64,000 nucleotides of DNA, from assembly GCA_014549065.1 (NCBI GenBank), contig JACDOX010000015.1, positions 5,989,834 to 6,053,833 of the forward strand, read 5' to 3'. This DNA comes from Cardinalis cardinalis. Its lineage: Eukaryota > Chordata > Aves > Passeriformes > Cardinalidae. Under the pieces are notes generated by a model. The model had not been told where the DNA came from, did not search any database, and saw only the letters and a program-made list of their open reading frames with translations. A program made the position numbers and the translations under genes. Shown piece by piece: positions 27,801-39,720 of the stretch (position 1 is its first letter; each line of letters opens with the position of its first letter).

Positions 27801-30800
27801 AACTAGAGCCTGAAGAACTGCTGAGCAGATGGTGGAGCTGCTTCTTGCACAGCCCTGCTGCTGCCCTGTGGCATTTTGCGTCTGTACAAGGCAGTGGCTC
27901 CCAGCATATCAGCTGTGGATGTGAAGACCAGACCTAGGGCAAAGTAAACCATGTTTGTTGGTTAACTTTCTGGGAAAAAAAATCCTCCCCTTGCGTTCAA
28001 GTCTGTGGTGAAATTAATGTAGATACAGGCTGAGAGAGGAATAAGGACAAGGTGGGGATGGCAGGAAATTGCAGTGTGTTCATTAGCATATGAAGAGGGC
28101 TATATTTATTCCAAGTGCAAGGAAAGCAGCATGATCAGGTAGGCATTTAGGAAAGTATTTATATTTCCAGCAAACCATGGCAGAGGCTTTTCCCTAGAAC
28201 TGCATGTGCCTCTGATGTTCCTTTTGAAGAAACCCATATTCCTTCCTTACCACAGATGAACTCAAACATGCTTGAGAAAAGTCCAAGTCTAAAAATTCAA
28301 GAGACTTGGATCAAGCTGCTGACTTTCTACCAGCTGTGTGTGCAAAACAAACCACTTTGCTTTCATATGTTCTGAAACAAGGACTACAGTGAAATAAAGA
28401 TGTTACCTCACAGGTTCCTTGAGACACAGGTCACTTTTATCAGAGATCTCTGGGTAATTAGTAAAGTGCTCCTACTGATGCTACCAAAATAAAGTAATCC
28501 TCAGTTGAGGAATACCATGATTATATTGTAAAGTGGAAACTCAGCCTCCTTGGGGGCACTGTGAGCCTGGCAGCTGGTCATGGTGATGATGTGTCCTGTT
28601 TTGTGTACTTTTAGATATACAGTTCAGCCTGCTGTGGATCCTGAAAGCTTAGAACTAAGACTATTGATTTATAGAGTTTCTGAATTGTCACTGAAATTTT
28701 AGGAGTGTATTAAAAAAAAAAGGAAAAGCTTTTATTGAACAATATCTGTCTCTTAAAGTGACATTTCCTGTGGAGTGACATACACAGTGTAAGGAAGCTA
28801 AGAAGCTGATCAATATTTGTGTATAAAGTATTTCTAGAGATCTNTTTTGCCAAACTTTACATCATCCTCACTCAGAAAGTTTGACTATTACAACCTGTAT
28901 TTCAAGCAGGATGGAATGGAAGCAAAGAAAGAGTAGCCAAGAGTCGGTCCTGGAGTTGCAGTGGAACTGGTCCTTCCTTTGCAATTTTTAACCATTCTAT
29001 GGGTTCNATCTGAGTTAAAGGAGTAGTTTCCAATCTACTGGCAATTTTATGTGCCAGCNACCACAGACATACAAGGCCTCAGGCTTGGAAGGCTTGTGCT
29101 TCTCTNGCATATATGCACCAAAGATAGCACACTACTGACTCCAAATAAGATAGTATAGGTGTATTTGAAATTCACTTTATTAACGAAGATTTTCAGTCCT
29201 TGTTTATAGACATGAAAAAGAACCAGATCCAAAAAACTGTATTTAAAAGGCTGGAGTCAGAAGTAATTAATGCTTAAAGTGACTCTATAACCATACTCAG
29301 CCAACCTACATAAGTGCAGATCCTCAAGAGGTTTGTGATTAGTAGCTAGCTTTACTCCTGCCTAATATATTGATACCTTGAAATATAATAAAAACTGTAC
29401 TGCTAAGAATCATTTACAGTGAGAAGACTTCATGGCAAAAACTGGTTCTTTTCAAAGTTTTAGCACAAAATTGCATGTTTCTACTTCTAGAGGAAGGTGT
29501 CCCTGCGTCAGGCTAAATATTGACAACCTCCCACCCCTGCTTCCTACTTCTCCTTCCACACATAGCTCAGTGACAGCAAGCCCCTGCTGCAAAGGACAGC
29601 ATGTGACATTGCAGGTCCCAGCAGCTCCTGGGTCTGCAAGGGGAATTATTGCTGCCTTATGTGAGACGAATCACATTGCTCTGGACAGATTCTCAGTGAA
29701 GGAATGGGACAATCAGACTCGTATTAGTTTGCACTGTTGCTTGTGCTGCCTGGCACAATGAATTTTATGGCTGAACAAAGCACAAGCTACCAGTGGGCCA
29801 ATTTTTCAGGCTCCTGCATTCACCCCTCTCTCTGAATGGCCCCCACTACTCCAGTCCTTGGGGATGCCCCAGATGGATCCCCATTCTCCTGGGCTGGGGA
29901 ATCTACAAAGCTCACCCAAAGACTTACAGAGCTGCCTTGATAAAATGTTTGGCCCTGTGGGCTCTCAAGGACTGTCACCTGCTCTTGTTTCAAAGACTTT
30001 CTTCTCTTGAAGAGCACTGTGGAATGCAAACCTGTATTACCCTGACACTGAGAGTTTTCAACCTGGCTTCACTGCCCTGTGGTTATGCACCTTGCTCCTG
30101 TTGCCCTGTTTCTCTAACAAGGTTTTTNCCCTTTTTTCCCATCGCAGAACCCCTTTCTCCTCCCTCTTTTGCAGGAGCCTTGTACCCTCCATGCACCCCA
30201 GCTCCACAGCTGGTGTGGGCTCACCCTCTCGTCCTTGGGCCAGCACATCCCAGNTGATGTGGAATGGCACATCCTCAGCTGGTAGCAAAAAAGAGTGGGG
30301 AAGGAGCTGGCACAGGAGATAGAGCAGAACACAATGAAGTATCATGTGGGAATGGCTTTTCCATATTACACTGATTTCTGCATATAACAAAAAATACCTC
30401 TTTCCTCCCAGCCTGCCATTTTCCTCTCGTTTCTTTCTTTCTTCTCCTAGCTTCAGGTTATCTCTCTTCATGACCTCTCTGAAGCCACTGTGGTTAAAAC
30501 ACAGGGTAATTTGTTTTTTACCTGGGCACCACACTTTGCTAAGTTTAGAAAAAATCTAGTTCTCTCCAGGCTGTGAGTTTACCAGCTACTTAAGATAAGG
30601 ACTCCAGATAGTTTCCTTAAACTGCCAGGGATTCTGTCAGTTTGCATCCAAGGGAATGGGATGCAAATGGACAGGGAGCCTGGGAAAGTTTGGGATGGAG
30701 CACTGGGTCCTGCTGGAGCTGCCCCAGCCTGGCTTGCTGCTCTGCTTGGGAGCATAGGGAGCTCTGGAACTGGCTTTGCCCCTGCTGGGCTGGTGGGGAT

Positions 30801-32596
30801 AAACACCTCTGCCAGAGTCAGCTTTTGCACACAAGAATTTTTAACAGAAAATTTCTTTAACAAACTCCTGAGAGAGCCTGAGCCTTCTCTTNGTGGAGTT
30901 AATAGGGAAGCTCCTGCTTCATTTCAGCGGGGCAGGGTCGACTTTCCCATCTGTGTAGTACTCAGGGAGTACTGAGGTAAAGACTGGCAAGCCTGACAGC
31001 TGCAAAATTGTGGTGCTTGGAAAATGGAACTTTATGAATGTTTATTCTCATTATAAAAAATTCTTGGGNTTTTTTTCACTACATTCTGCTCATTCTCCTG
31101 GGCTCTGCAGCCCATTATTGCAAGAGGCAAGACTAAAAGCAGAGGCCAAGGCATGCTCAGGAAAGTATTACAAGGCTTAGACTGCACTTGTGCACGCATG
31201 CTTATCCAGCAAAGATGTAAATATAAATTCACTTGCATCTTTCAAGAGAGTAATTCATGACAGAAGTGTGCATACACTATAGGTGATTGTTTGGAATTTT
31301 TATTAGACACNAGTCCACATAATGAGGCACTTTCTCAGGCATTACTCAGGAAAAACTCACAGCTTTAACATTATAGTACTTAAATACATGAAAATCCATA
31401 ATACATTGCAGTTTTTCTTTCAGTACAAAAGTTACAATACTTCTGTTGTCATGAGGCTCTACACAAGTATATAAGTGCTTTAAAAATACATTCTTAGTAA
31501 CTTTTGGACATGCAGCTTCATGTCCACTGTTAGAGACTTAACCTCCTTTGCCTCAAAAGAAAANCAGGATTCTGTTTCCAGCCCAGAATTCATTAAACAC
31601 TTGATAAAATTTCTGTTGTTTTGCATTTGCCCAGCTATTTNTTGAATTTCAGAACTTTCCTGCATTTCTAATAACTCAGGATAGCCATTCCTAACTGCAG
31701 GAATCTAAAAAGTTTTTCTTGGGCAAGAGTTGTCACTAACCAGAGTTACCAGATACAGAGAAGGAATTTAGGCTTGTCCAATAAAACCAAGTATGATCAT
31801 GGTCAGTGTATTTGATTATGAAAAGAAGTTCCATAAAGTATTTAAAGGGCAGTAAAAAGTTAATCTCTTACCTATCACTTTGATAATGTGTTAGTAGACA
31901 AGGTTTTACTAATTTTTAATTCATTTATTAAAAAAGGCTAGAATGCTTTCTGCTTTCTCTTTCTTTCTCAACAACATACACAAAAGCAATATCCCCCAAA
32001 GCAGACTTGCACTAGGACATGAGATGGAAAACTTATGTTATAAAACCCATCTCCTTTTGCTTAAAGCAGAGAGATGTGCTGAGAAACTGGTACAGTATGA
32101 CAACATTTTAAACACAGAGGAGACAAGATTTATCTGGCTGGTATACAATATAAAACAAAAATCGAACACCAATGTTACAGTGCTATATTAAAACAAACCA
32201 CATTAATTAGATGCTTTGAAGTCAAGCCTATATTTTCTTCAGCTTTTTCATGAATTATTGATCCACTTTGCTCATTAAATGGAATGGCAGGCTCTTGCAG
32301 TAAATGGACAAGTGGCTACAACATTTATATAATCAAATACGCTCTGCATCTGGCAATAAAACATGTTTGTGTGTAAAACATGCTTTCTGAATTGACATCC
32401 CTGCAAAACAGATTTACTAGAACAACCACATTCCTTTTCTTTTGTCTCTAAAGCACAGCTTGCCTTGCATCATCATGCAATCCAGTATTCTACTCTGATC
32501 GTATTAAGCAAAATATTTTCCCAGAGCCTGTATTGTGCATTGTGCAACAGAACATTTCTTCTCTACAATGAGATGTAAATAAACTGTCTCACTTAC

Positions 32597-32625
32597 CTTA
32601 TTTTCTCCATTTCTGCCGCAGAGGC
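32597..32625 (-). other. Candidate short exon with ATG and strong donor (minus strand)
   Basis: On the minus strand the sequence reads GCAGAAATGGAGAAAATAAG followed directly by GTAAGTGAG, an excellent 5' splice site (the GTAAGT is the complement of 32591-32596). An ATG at 32610-32608 has G at -3 and G at +4, a good Kozak context, and would encode Met-Glu-Lys-Ile before the intron, leaving a codon split after two bases. An acceptor-like TTGATTTCTTGTAG lies at 32626-32639, giving a 29-nt exon. Alternatively the exon continues upstream into the CpG island as a first exon. The gene was not identified. Confidence 0.35.
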
Positions 32626-32902
32626 CTACAAGAAATCAAATAATAGGAGCAAGTGAATGAAAGAAAACATTCACTCTGCAGATTTATGCATAGTTAAGGC
32701 TTTCCGAATGCTTCTCGGCGAGCGGCCACAAAGCGCGGGCGAGCCAGCCGCACATCTGCATCAGCCGAGCAGCGCAGCGGCGGCTGAAGCGGGGAAGGGA
32801 GCGGAGCGCAGCGGGAGCCCGCTGTACCCACGAGCCATGGGCACCGGAATGACTCAGTTGTAGCGCTGAGGCACAGAACGGGGAGGGGAAAAAGAANAAG
32901 GG

Positions 32903-32915
32903 AAAAAAAAAAAAA
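32903..32915. repeat. A-run inside the CpG island
   Basis: Thirteen A residues in a longer purine-only stretch (about 32879-32926) that separates the two CpG-dense blocks. Confidence 0.85.
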
Positions 32916-33060
32916 GAAAAAAGCCCCAAAGCAAGCAGCAGCAAGTAACAGGTTACTGAGCCTCCTGGGTTTCCCAGGGAAAGTTGAATTGCGGTGCTAC
33001 CCTCGGTGCGGTGGGCATGGCAGCGGGCTGGGCTGGCGGGGATTGACAGTGACTTCATCA

Positions 33061-33066
33061 CACGTG
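33061..33066. promoter_or_regulatory. E-box CACGTG
   Basis: A perfect palindromic E-box (context ACACGTGAAT) in the shoulder between the two CpG-dense blocks. CACGTG is bound by bHLH-ZIP factors of the MYC/MAX/USF type and by clock factors. Occupancy cannot be judged from sequence. Confidence 0.4.
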
Positions 33067-33148
33067 AATTCGGAGCTCAATTCATCATCTTTCGCTGAGC
33101 CCGACAGATGGAAGGACACCAGCTCGCCTCCTTCGTGGGAGTTTCGAG

Positions 33149-33159
33149 TAATCAAATTA
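33149..33159. promoter_or_regulatory. Paired-class homeodomain P3 dimer site
   Basis: TAATCAAATTA matches the P3 consensus TAATYNRATTA exactly and sits in a 13-bp interrupted palindrome GTAAT-CAA-ATTAC (33148-33160). P3 sites are bound cooperatively by dimers of paired-class homeodomain proteins. Further TAAT-type motifs follow (CAAGTAATAC, GACAATTAGC) within 45 bases, beside the second CpG block. Confidence 0.45.
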
Positions 33160-33690
33160 CTTTCCTCAAGTAATACACTATCTTGACAATTAGCATCTGA
33201 ATGCACGGAGGCGTCTGGTTAACCCTTTCTGTGCCGCTGCCCCGCCTGCAGCTGCCGGCCCCTGCCCCGCCGGGCTCCCGCTGCCCCCGGCCCGCGGCTC
33301 GGCTCTGCCNCCGAGCGAGAGGCTCTGCCCGCATCCCCAGCGAGCCCGCACGGCCCTGCCTGCTCATCCCATCAACCTGCCTCCGTTCTTTTCGCCGTGT
33401 AGATGCTGTAAATTCCTGCTTGTCTATAGCCCGGAGATTCATTAATTTCTCCAGCATTACTTGTTGGCATAGTCTTGTTAATCCTTTGGTTTCTTTTTTG
33501 TCATTATCTCGTGCAGATCCTAAATAGCTGCTCCCATTTCATTTCAGCACAGCACTGGCACAGAATCTCATCAATTCTCCCAGTCCAGCTTTATTGTAAC
33601 TAAGGAATGAGCACTCAGAGCAGTCCTGCAATCTCTAGAGCCAGATAAATCCCGGCATCACAGAATCTCTTATTTATACTGAAAGCATTG

Positions 33691-33731
33691 GCCATTAATC
33701 ATGAGCACTTTAAACCTTATTGATTAATGGC
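33691..33731. promoter_or_regulatory. 11-bp inverted repeat with TAAT/TGATTAAT cores
   Basis: GCCATTAATCA at 33691-33701 is the exact reverse complement of TGATTAATGGC at 33721-33731, with a 19-nt spacer. The arms carry ATTAATCA, which resembles PBX/HOX-type and HNF1-half-site-like sequences. No simple repeat or transposon explains it. Confidence 0.4.
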
Positions 33732-35236
33732 TAACAATCATATTTGAGTATGAAATAAATTAAAGATTAAAAATAGAGATTGTAAATTTAATCAGTTAAC
33801 CAGCAGGAAATTTGTCAAACTGCCTAATAAAACATCCCAAATGACAAATTGTTGGTTCTTCATTGGGTCACTTGTCTTCCCTTTTTCTCATTTAGTTTTG
33901 ATTTGCCCATTAGAGAAGTTGTCAGTCAGGTTGGTGTTTGCACGGCAATTTCTGATGTCAAACATTAAGGATTTCAGCCATGCACCATAACTTGGTAGGC
34001 AGGAAGCCAGCTGCAGGAAAAACTCTCCTCATTTTCTCAGTAACATAGGTAATGCTTGCTTACATGGTCCTTGCTATGTAAACATGTATTGCATACCTGC
34101 TGTGCTGGAACCACAAGGTTGTGTGTGCAATCTTGAGATTAAAAATGTAACCCAAGGACCCATAATTGCTTTCTCTAATTTGTGTCTGTCCATTGAATCC
34201 TGCATATTCTGTAGTACACAGGAAATAGATTCAACATTGCTGATCAGAAAGTGAACCGCAGAGGCTTTCTCCCTGGGCATGAGAATCTACTGGCAGACCC
34301 ACTGGCTTGCCAGCTTGGCTCTCCAGACAAGAGCTCTCCAACACTGCCCTGCTCATCATGTTCCTTGAATTTTTGGGGNGATGACAGTTCTTTTGCATGG
34401 CTGCTCACTATTTGCCATGAACACTGGGAGTTGCTGTGAAGACAGGGTACTTAGAGTACCTGATTTTAGAGCTTCTATTATGGCAATATCTGCAGCCATC
34501 AAGGGAAGATACCTGGCCTTGCTTTTGCCTAGTGCTTTGAATAATGCTGCACTCCTGGGGTCAGTGTGGGGGTTGCTTTGTGTGATTAAATCAAAGTATT
34601 GAGAAGAGGAGCTGTAGACTAATGTTTTGGTGATACTCATCTGTGGACGCAAGTGAGTCATTGGCTGCCAATCCTGGCAGGAAATTAGTAGGGAGAAAAA
34701 AGCTGAGCAAATGCCTAACACCAATTCAAACAAGAAAACTAAACCAAGCTGCAATTACTTTTCTTTTTTTTTTTCCTGGTAGGGCTTGGTTTTTTACCTC
34801 TCACAGTGAAAGCTCTNTGTTCCATGTAGTATGGCAAATTTTCCTTTGGACTATTGAGGATGTTCTACTGTGCCTTTCCCTGGCAGGTTGTGCAGTAAAG
34901 GGATGTCTCCCTTCTGATGTGGAAACTTTGGGGTCAGATCAATCCTCCCTGAGGACGATGCTCTGCCCCAGGTCAGAGACCTCTCTGGGCTGCAGCACTG
35001 CAATGCTCCATTACATCTTTTGACAGGGATCTACTTCCAGTAAATAAATAGGAGCACAGGACAGGACTAGAGCCTGGATGTTCTTCAGAAGATTGCCCTA
35101 GCTTTCAGCCAAGGCAGTCAAATGAGTGTAACAGGTAGAAGAAGTGGTGAAAACAAGGGACAGGAGCATTTGTAGAAACATAGCTTTCATCACAAGCAGT
35201 TTATTTTCTCAGATAGCTNTGTCCCTTAGAAAAGTA

Positions 35237-35331
35237 ATTTTTTTATCCCCTTTTTTCCTTTTTCTTCTTCTATTCCCTCCTTTTCTCTGCATTTAATTTT
35301 TTTCTTTTTTTTCTCCCCCCCCCATCCCCCC
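35237..35331. repeat. Long polypyrimidine tract
   Basis: About 95 bases dominated by T and C runs, ending in C-rich stretches. Such tracts can adopt non-B structure and are unstable. No exon is apparent downstream, so it is not called a splice acceptor. Confidence 0.8.
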
Positions 35332-35757
35332 AAAGCCTAAACAACTCACAACTATTTTAAAAGTCTGTGGTTTTCTGAAAAAGCTCTGTAATTACAAGGT
35401 GACATTTTTACCAAGGCAAAATTACTGCTCCTAGCCAGATCCCTGCCATTGATTTAGCCTGTGGAAGTTTAGAGGTTGCATCATCCTCCCACTGCTGTCT
35501 GTGAAGGCTCCTATCTGCAACAGCTTCCTAAATTGATTCAAAAATATAGTCTAAACAGCTCTGAATTGGCCACTTTGAGGACAAATCTTGTCCTCAAACT
35601 CTTANGGGACCTAGTTCAAGCAGAGTGAAGTAAAGGCTGGTGCAAGAATGTCCTTAATGGTAAGTCATCCATAAATTGTTGCTTGCTAGTGTGTTGATTC
35701 ACTTCAAGTGATTCTTGATGCCTAAACTGAGCAGTGATTGAANTTGTGTGATTTTTT

Positions 35758-35800
35758 TAATTAAATATTTTAAATTAAGATCAGTAATTACCTTTAATTA
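35758..35800. promoter_or_regulatory. Cluster of three TAATTA homeodomain cores
   Basis: TAATTA occurs at 35758-35763 (within TTAATTAA), 35785-35790 and 35795-35800, the last two exactly 10 bp apart. TAATTA is the canonical homeodomain core. AT-richness raises the chance background, so this is only suggestive. Confidence 0.3.
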
Positions 35801-35962
35801 TAAAAATATGAAATGTGATTTGTTTACATGGGATTTTTTTCAATATCAATGCTGTATGACTAAAGAATTTATTTAATTGGCCTAAAAATAACAATTTTTG
35901 CTTTTAATAAAAAGTTTGGTNTGAGTAACTCTATAGGCTACATTTCTATATACAGTCTCTTT

Positions 35963-35992
35963 ACTTAAAATACTGAGACTTAAAATACTGAG
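35963..35992. repeat. 15-bp exact tandem duplication
   Basis: ACTTAAAATACTGAG occurs twice back to back (35963-35977 and 35978-35992) without mismatch, a recent small duplication. Confidence 0.95.
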
Positions 35993-38509
35993 GTTTGAAG
36001 ATTTTAATTTTTACAGACATGGTGTGGCAACTATCCCTGGAAGCACTTTTGGGCAATGNCTGATAATATTAATAGAAACCTGATTTTTTTCCAACTGTTT
36101 GAAGGAAGCAAATGTGATACACGAAACAACTCCCAAGACTCACCTTTTTTGGAATTGTTAAACATTTAAAAGTACATTTTTGAGCAGATATTGAAACAGA
36201 AGTCAATTACCTTTCTTTTTTTTTTTTTTAATTTAAGTTTTTTAATATAATCCCCCACCCCTCACTTATTCTAGATTGCAAGTTGACATTCTTTGGTATT
36301 CTTTGAGAACAAAGTCATTTGCTGGCTTGAATGAAAGCATGGATGCTGTTAATGGAAACCCCAGGAAATTTAACTGAGCTTTTTCCCCTCTTTAGGACAT
36401 GGTTGTTNCTGTTTAGACAGTATGGCAACCTCTGGGTTGTTTTCAAGTTAGCAGAGTGAATTAGGATACTATGATCCCCTGATTTTTTATCTTTCCATGT
36501 TTCATTAATGAGTCAAACAAGCTCAAGACAATGGCAGAATATTCTTAGTCATTGACATACATAAAGCTTAGTGTAGTGATCCAGTTTGGGTTNTTTATGT
36601 AATCAGGGTCTATAGTACTGATTGTTGAACCGAAATATTTTTTAATGAAAAAGTCATGCTGATGATCTATCATTCTGTTCANTTCGCATTGTGTTTATTC
36701 TTTATCTCCTTTATGATCCCTTTTTGAGGGATAAGCAATCATGGGATTTCAGATCTTNCAGACATCTAAAGGAATTTCCTTCCTCTAAGATCTTGAGGTT
36801 CATTTTCATCCTTCTGCATCTGCCCAATGTACGTGTGAAAAAGAGGAAGTACCCCAGAGGTGAATTTTTAATTTTACTTATTATCTTTTTTGTTCTTGGA
36901 AAAAGCTTTTCATTTTATAGGGAGGGACTGGACCCAGGGTCTGGCTCAGTGCTCACAGAATCCTCCCACCGTGTTCAGTGACTTGGGAGTTGCACATTCG
37001 CTTCTTGCTAGCAGAGGTACCAGAAAAGAAAAGAGTAGCAGGAAGTTACTGCCACTCATTTATTCTTACTGTTTACTCAGACTTGTTTATTATTGTGGAA
37101 GTTACTTTTATTTCTTTGTTGAGGAAAGCTGTAAATGAGAGCTCATTCGCAACAAAAGTTGTCTGGATTTCTGGCACATTTGTGAACTGTCACNTTTTCA
37201 GTGCAGCTATATTACTTCAACACTCTTTTCTGCTCCTTGTTGTACTAAAGTTTTATTGATAGAAACTACTGTGGTCNTTTTTCCTTTCTTTTCCTACAGA
37301 GGACAAGAGTTAAAGATTGGATTTAATAAAAATTACAGACTACATAATTTGATAGGATCAATCTTTAATTAGATGTTAATCAATTTTTAGAGATTTCTTT
37401 TATTGGCTGTAAGGTACCACTCAGGCAATGCCTGAAGAAAGAGTAAAATTTAATCTATAGACACTTTAAAAGAGCTGCAGGAAGTGTCCATTTGCATTTG
37501 ATTGTATTGAATGTATCTGATTGATGCTTACAAAAAAGGATCATCTTCCTGTAAAACTCTTGCCTGAAANTCTCATGAAGGTACATAGAAAACTGAGTCC
37601 AGGTCTCCACAGTTGCCACNGTAATTGATATTTTGCTCAGAAAGCATGTGCTCCACAGCTTGGGCCACAAAACACCTCCACTATGCTCATCTGAAGGTGT
37701 TTCATGTATGAAAGGTGAAGAGGTTTAACACTGAGGGAAGAAGGCAGAGGCTGGCAAGGATAACAGCCTTTTTCCTTTCCATACTATTGAATTTGTTGGA
37801 GCCACATTTTATCTTGGTAAGAGGAATGTCACACATAGTAGAAAGAATGGGAGGGTTCCATTAAGGAACCCTTCCATGTGGAGGGTTTTCACATTGGGCA
37901 CAAGGAAAAGCATTTGCCAACCAGTTTAGACTTAGCAACCACAAGTAAGGCATAACAAATCTCTCCACACCACCAAGAGTAGCATTGCATTTTCCCAACA
38001 TTCCCTCCCTTACTGGGACCAAATTCTGGTGTTTCTTGGGGTGAGCGAAGAAAACCTCCACAATAACGTTAAGTTACAAATGAAAACTCAGATGTTTGGG
38101 ACAAATGGCAAACAGCAAAAATATGGCTATGGACAAATGGACCTAACTCAGAAAACAAAAAGATAAATTGTCTTTTTAATTCTTAGAGCAGATGATTAAG
38201 TTCAACACCCAGAATTTTTACAGTGCACCAGAATCCCCAGTACTCTGTCATGCAATGTCCTTCAGGCTGCTGGGATCCATCTTGAAACAGTTAGATTTAC
38301 CTTGTTTTTTCTGAACACTATTAAATTGATTGAAATTGGAGGGTGATTTTAACCATGTTAAATTTTGTATGACCAGTTCTCTCTTTGATCTTGTACCAAT
38401 TTTATGTTTAAAGCTTATTACTCCCACCCAGTTTTTACATTCCCATACACATTTATGAAGAGATGTTTTATCTGAGCAGGAAAAAAAGATGTGATTCTCT
38501 GACTGCTCT

Positions 38510-39720
38510 CAGAAGATTGTACTCCTTTCCCTCCGTCATTTCAGTATTCCTTCTCTGGACCTGTTCCAAATTACCTTAAATCTGGTTTGAAAATGGGTGA
38601 TCAGAATATACATTATGTACAAAGCACTTTGGCAGTACCTTGTATGGTGGATGCATGCTTCAGTGACTCTAAAGAAAATATATCTGCAGTGCATCTTAAG
38701 CTTGTGTCAGATTTCTTGTGGTTCTCTCTCATTTGAGGCTCACAGCTGTTTTACAGTCTAACAACACACCTGGATCTCTGTTTCTCTGCTGCTGACAAAT
38801 TATGAGCTCCACAAAATAAAATATTGATGTGGATATGTTGTGTTAAAATTCCATTACTCTGCTTATAAATAAACCAGTTCTTATATGAGCTTCCTAATTG
38901 TTGTCAATACCTCGAAATGCCTTTATTATTTAGGCAAACCTGTTTATTGGCTCAAAGTCACTAAGAATTATTTACAACAAAATGTGTNTAAAATCTTCTT
39001 TGAAAGTTCCAATAATCCCTTTCCAACATGGCAGTCTTCCATTTTAACATTTACATAGGCTTTTCATTCAGATTAATAATCTTGAATTACTCTCTATTTT
39101 ATAACTTTTAGACAGTAATTCTCAACTGAGCACTTTATGAGCTACTTTGTGCAAATCTAGATAGATCATGACTTGTTCCCTGAGTGTGAAATTGCTTCTC
39201 TTAACAAAAAGTTACTTTTGCAAAAATTGTAATGTTTTNTGCCACCTCTGTTCATCCTTGATTGCTCAAGTTGCTTGACCATGAAGCCTTCGTTTCGCTT
39301 CATGTTACATTTTCTCTTCACCACTTAGGATGTGTTTGTACCATTGCACACAGAGAAAAGTTTTGCTTCTGAGCTTGCCTATTCATGTGTCAATTGAGCA
39401 AGATTTTGGACTGGGGATTACTGCAGGATTCCTGACATCAGCAGAGTGAATAGTAGTAGCTTGCCTTTATTATGATGGTTTCTGTTAAACCTTCCTCATC
39501 ATTCCTCAGATATCGTCCAAAAATTCCCTCTTCACTATCATTCATACTGAAAGATGAGGCAGAGTATCTCCTTCATAACTGGACAAGATCTAAGTTATTC
39601 TGAACTTCTGTCTGACCTTCAACATATGCTAGGTCTTCCTTCTTTTTATTGTTTTATTTTGCTGTCTGTATAGTTGAAGACCTTTTCAGCACTAGTGTTC
39701 TAAAAATCATTAGCAAGGTC
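38510..39720 (-). mobile_element. Probable ancient CR1-class LINE (minus strand), highly decayed
   Basis: The order of weak similarities follows a reversed CR1-type ORF2/3' region. There is a TTCTCTGGACCTGTTCCAA block, then a 'gtaccttgtatggtggatgcatgcttc' block, then 'ggctcacagctg...acacctggatctc'. Further on, around 39130-39200, a segment resembles the 'caaatctagata' part of reversed old CR1/L3-like elements. No frame is intact and similarity is patchy, so boundaries and subfamily are uncertain. Confidence 0.45.

Larger units (their letters stand above)
15278..32596. other. AT-rich non-coding DNA, no gene recognised
   Basis: About 17 kb in which no protein family, RNA gene or identifiable transposon was seen. 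Some GC-richer patches (for example 29.4-30.3 kb and 30.6-30.9 kb) carry longer open frames on both strands. Those frames lack recognisable domains and overlap each other, as expected from composition. Simple repeats within it are listed separately. Confidence 0.6.
32690..33410. promoter_or_regulatory. Isolated CpG island, probable promoter or first-exon region
   Basis: It is GC- and CpG-rich in an otherwise AT-rich window, with two dense blocks at about 32705-32880 and 33205-33410 (many GCG, CGG and CCGG motifs). It contains an AP-1 consensus TGACTCA at 32850-32856, an E-box CACGTG at 33061-33066 and a homeodomain dimer site at 33149-33159. CpG islands in vertebrates usually mark promoters. 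No TATA box or defined start site could be assigned. A strong minus-strand splice donor about 100 bases below it favours minus-strand transcription, though bidirectional or non-coding transcription is equally possible. Confidence 0.75.
33411..38509. other. AT-rich non-coding DNA, possible conserved regulatory blocks
   Basis: No gene was recognised. The part nearest the CpG island (about 33640-33860) is rich in ATTAAT, TTGATT and AATAAA-like words with little simple repetition, a texture often seen in conserved developmental enhancers. Conservation cannot be tested here. A pyrimidine tract lies at 35237-35331, and a TAATTA cluster at 35758-35800. Confidence 0.5.

Noticed and set aside
29793..30534. 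Longest open frames in the window (154 codons plus strand, 158 codons minus strand)
   Set aside because: They overlap on opposite strands in a GC-richer patch, contain no recognisable domain and have low-complexity composition. Frames of this length are expected by chance in 64 kb.
34356..34754. 132-codon minus-strand frame
   Set aside because: No recognised family, no supporting splice pair, and about the length expected for a few random frames in a window of this size and composition.
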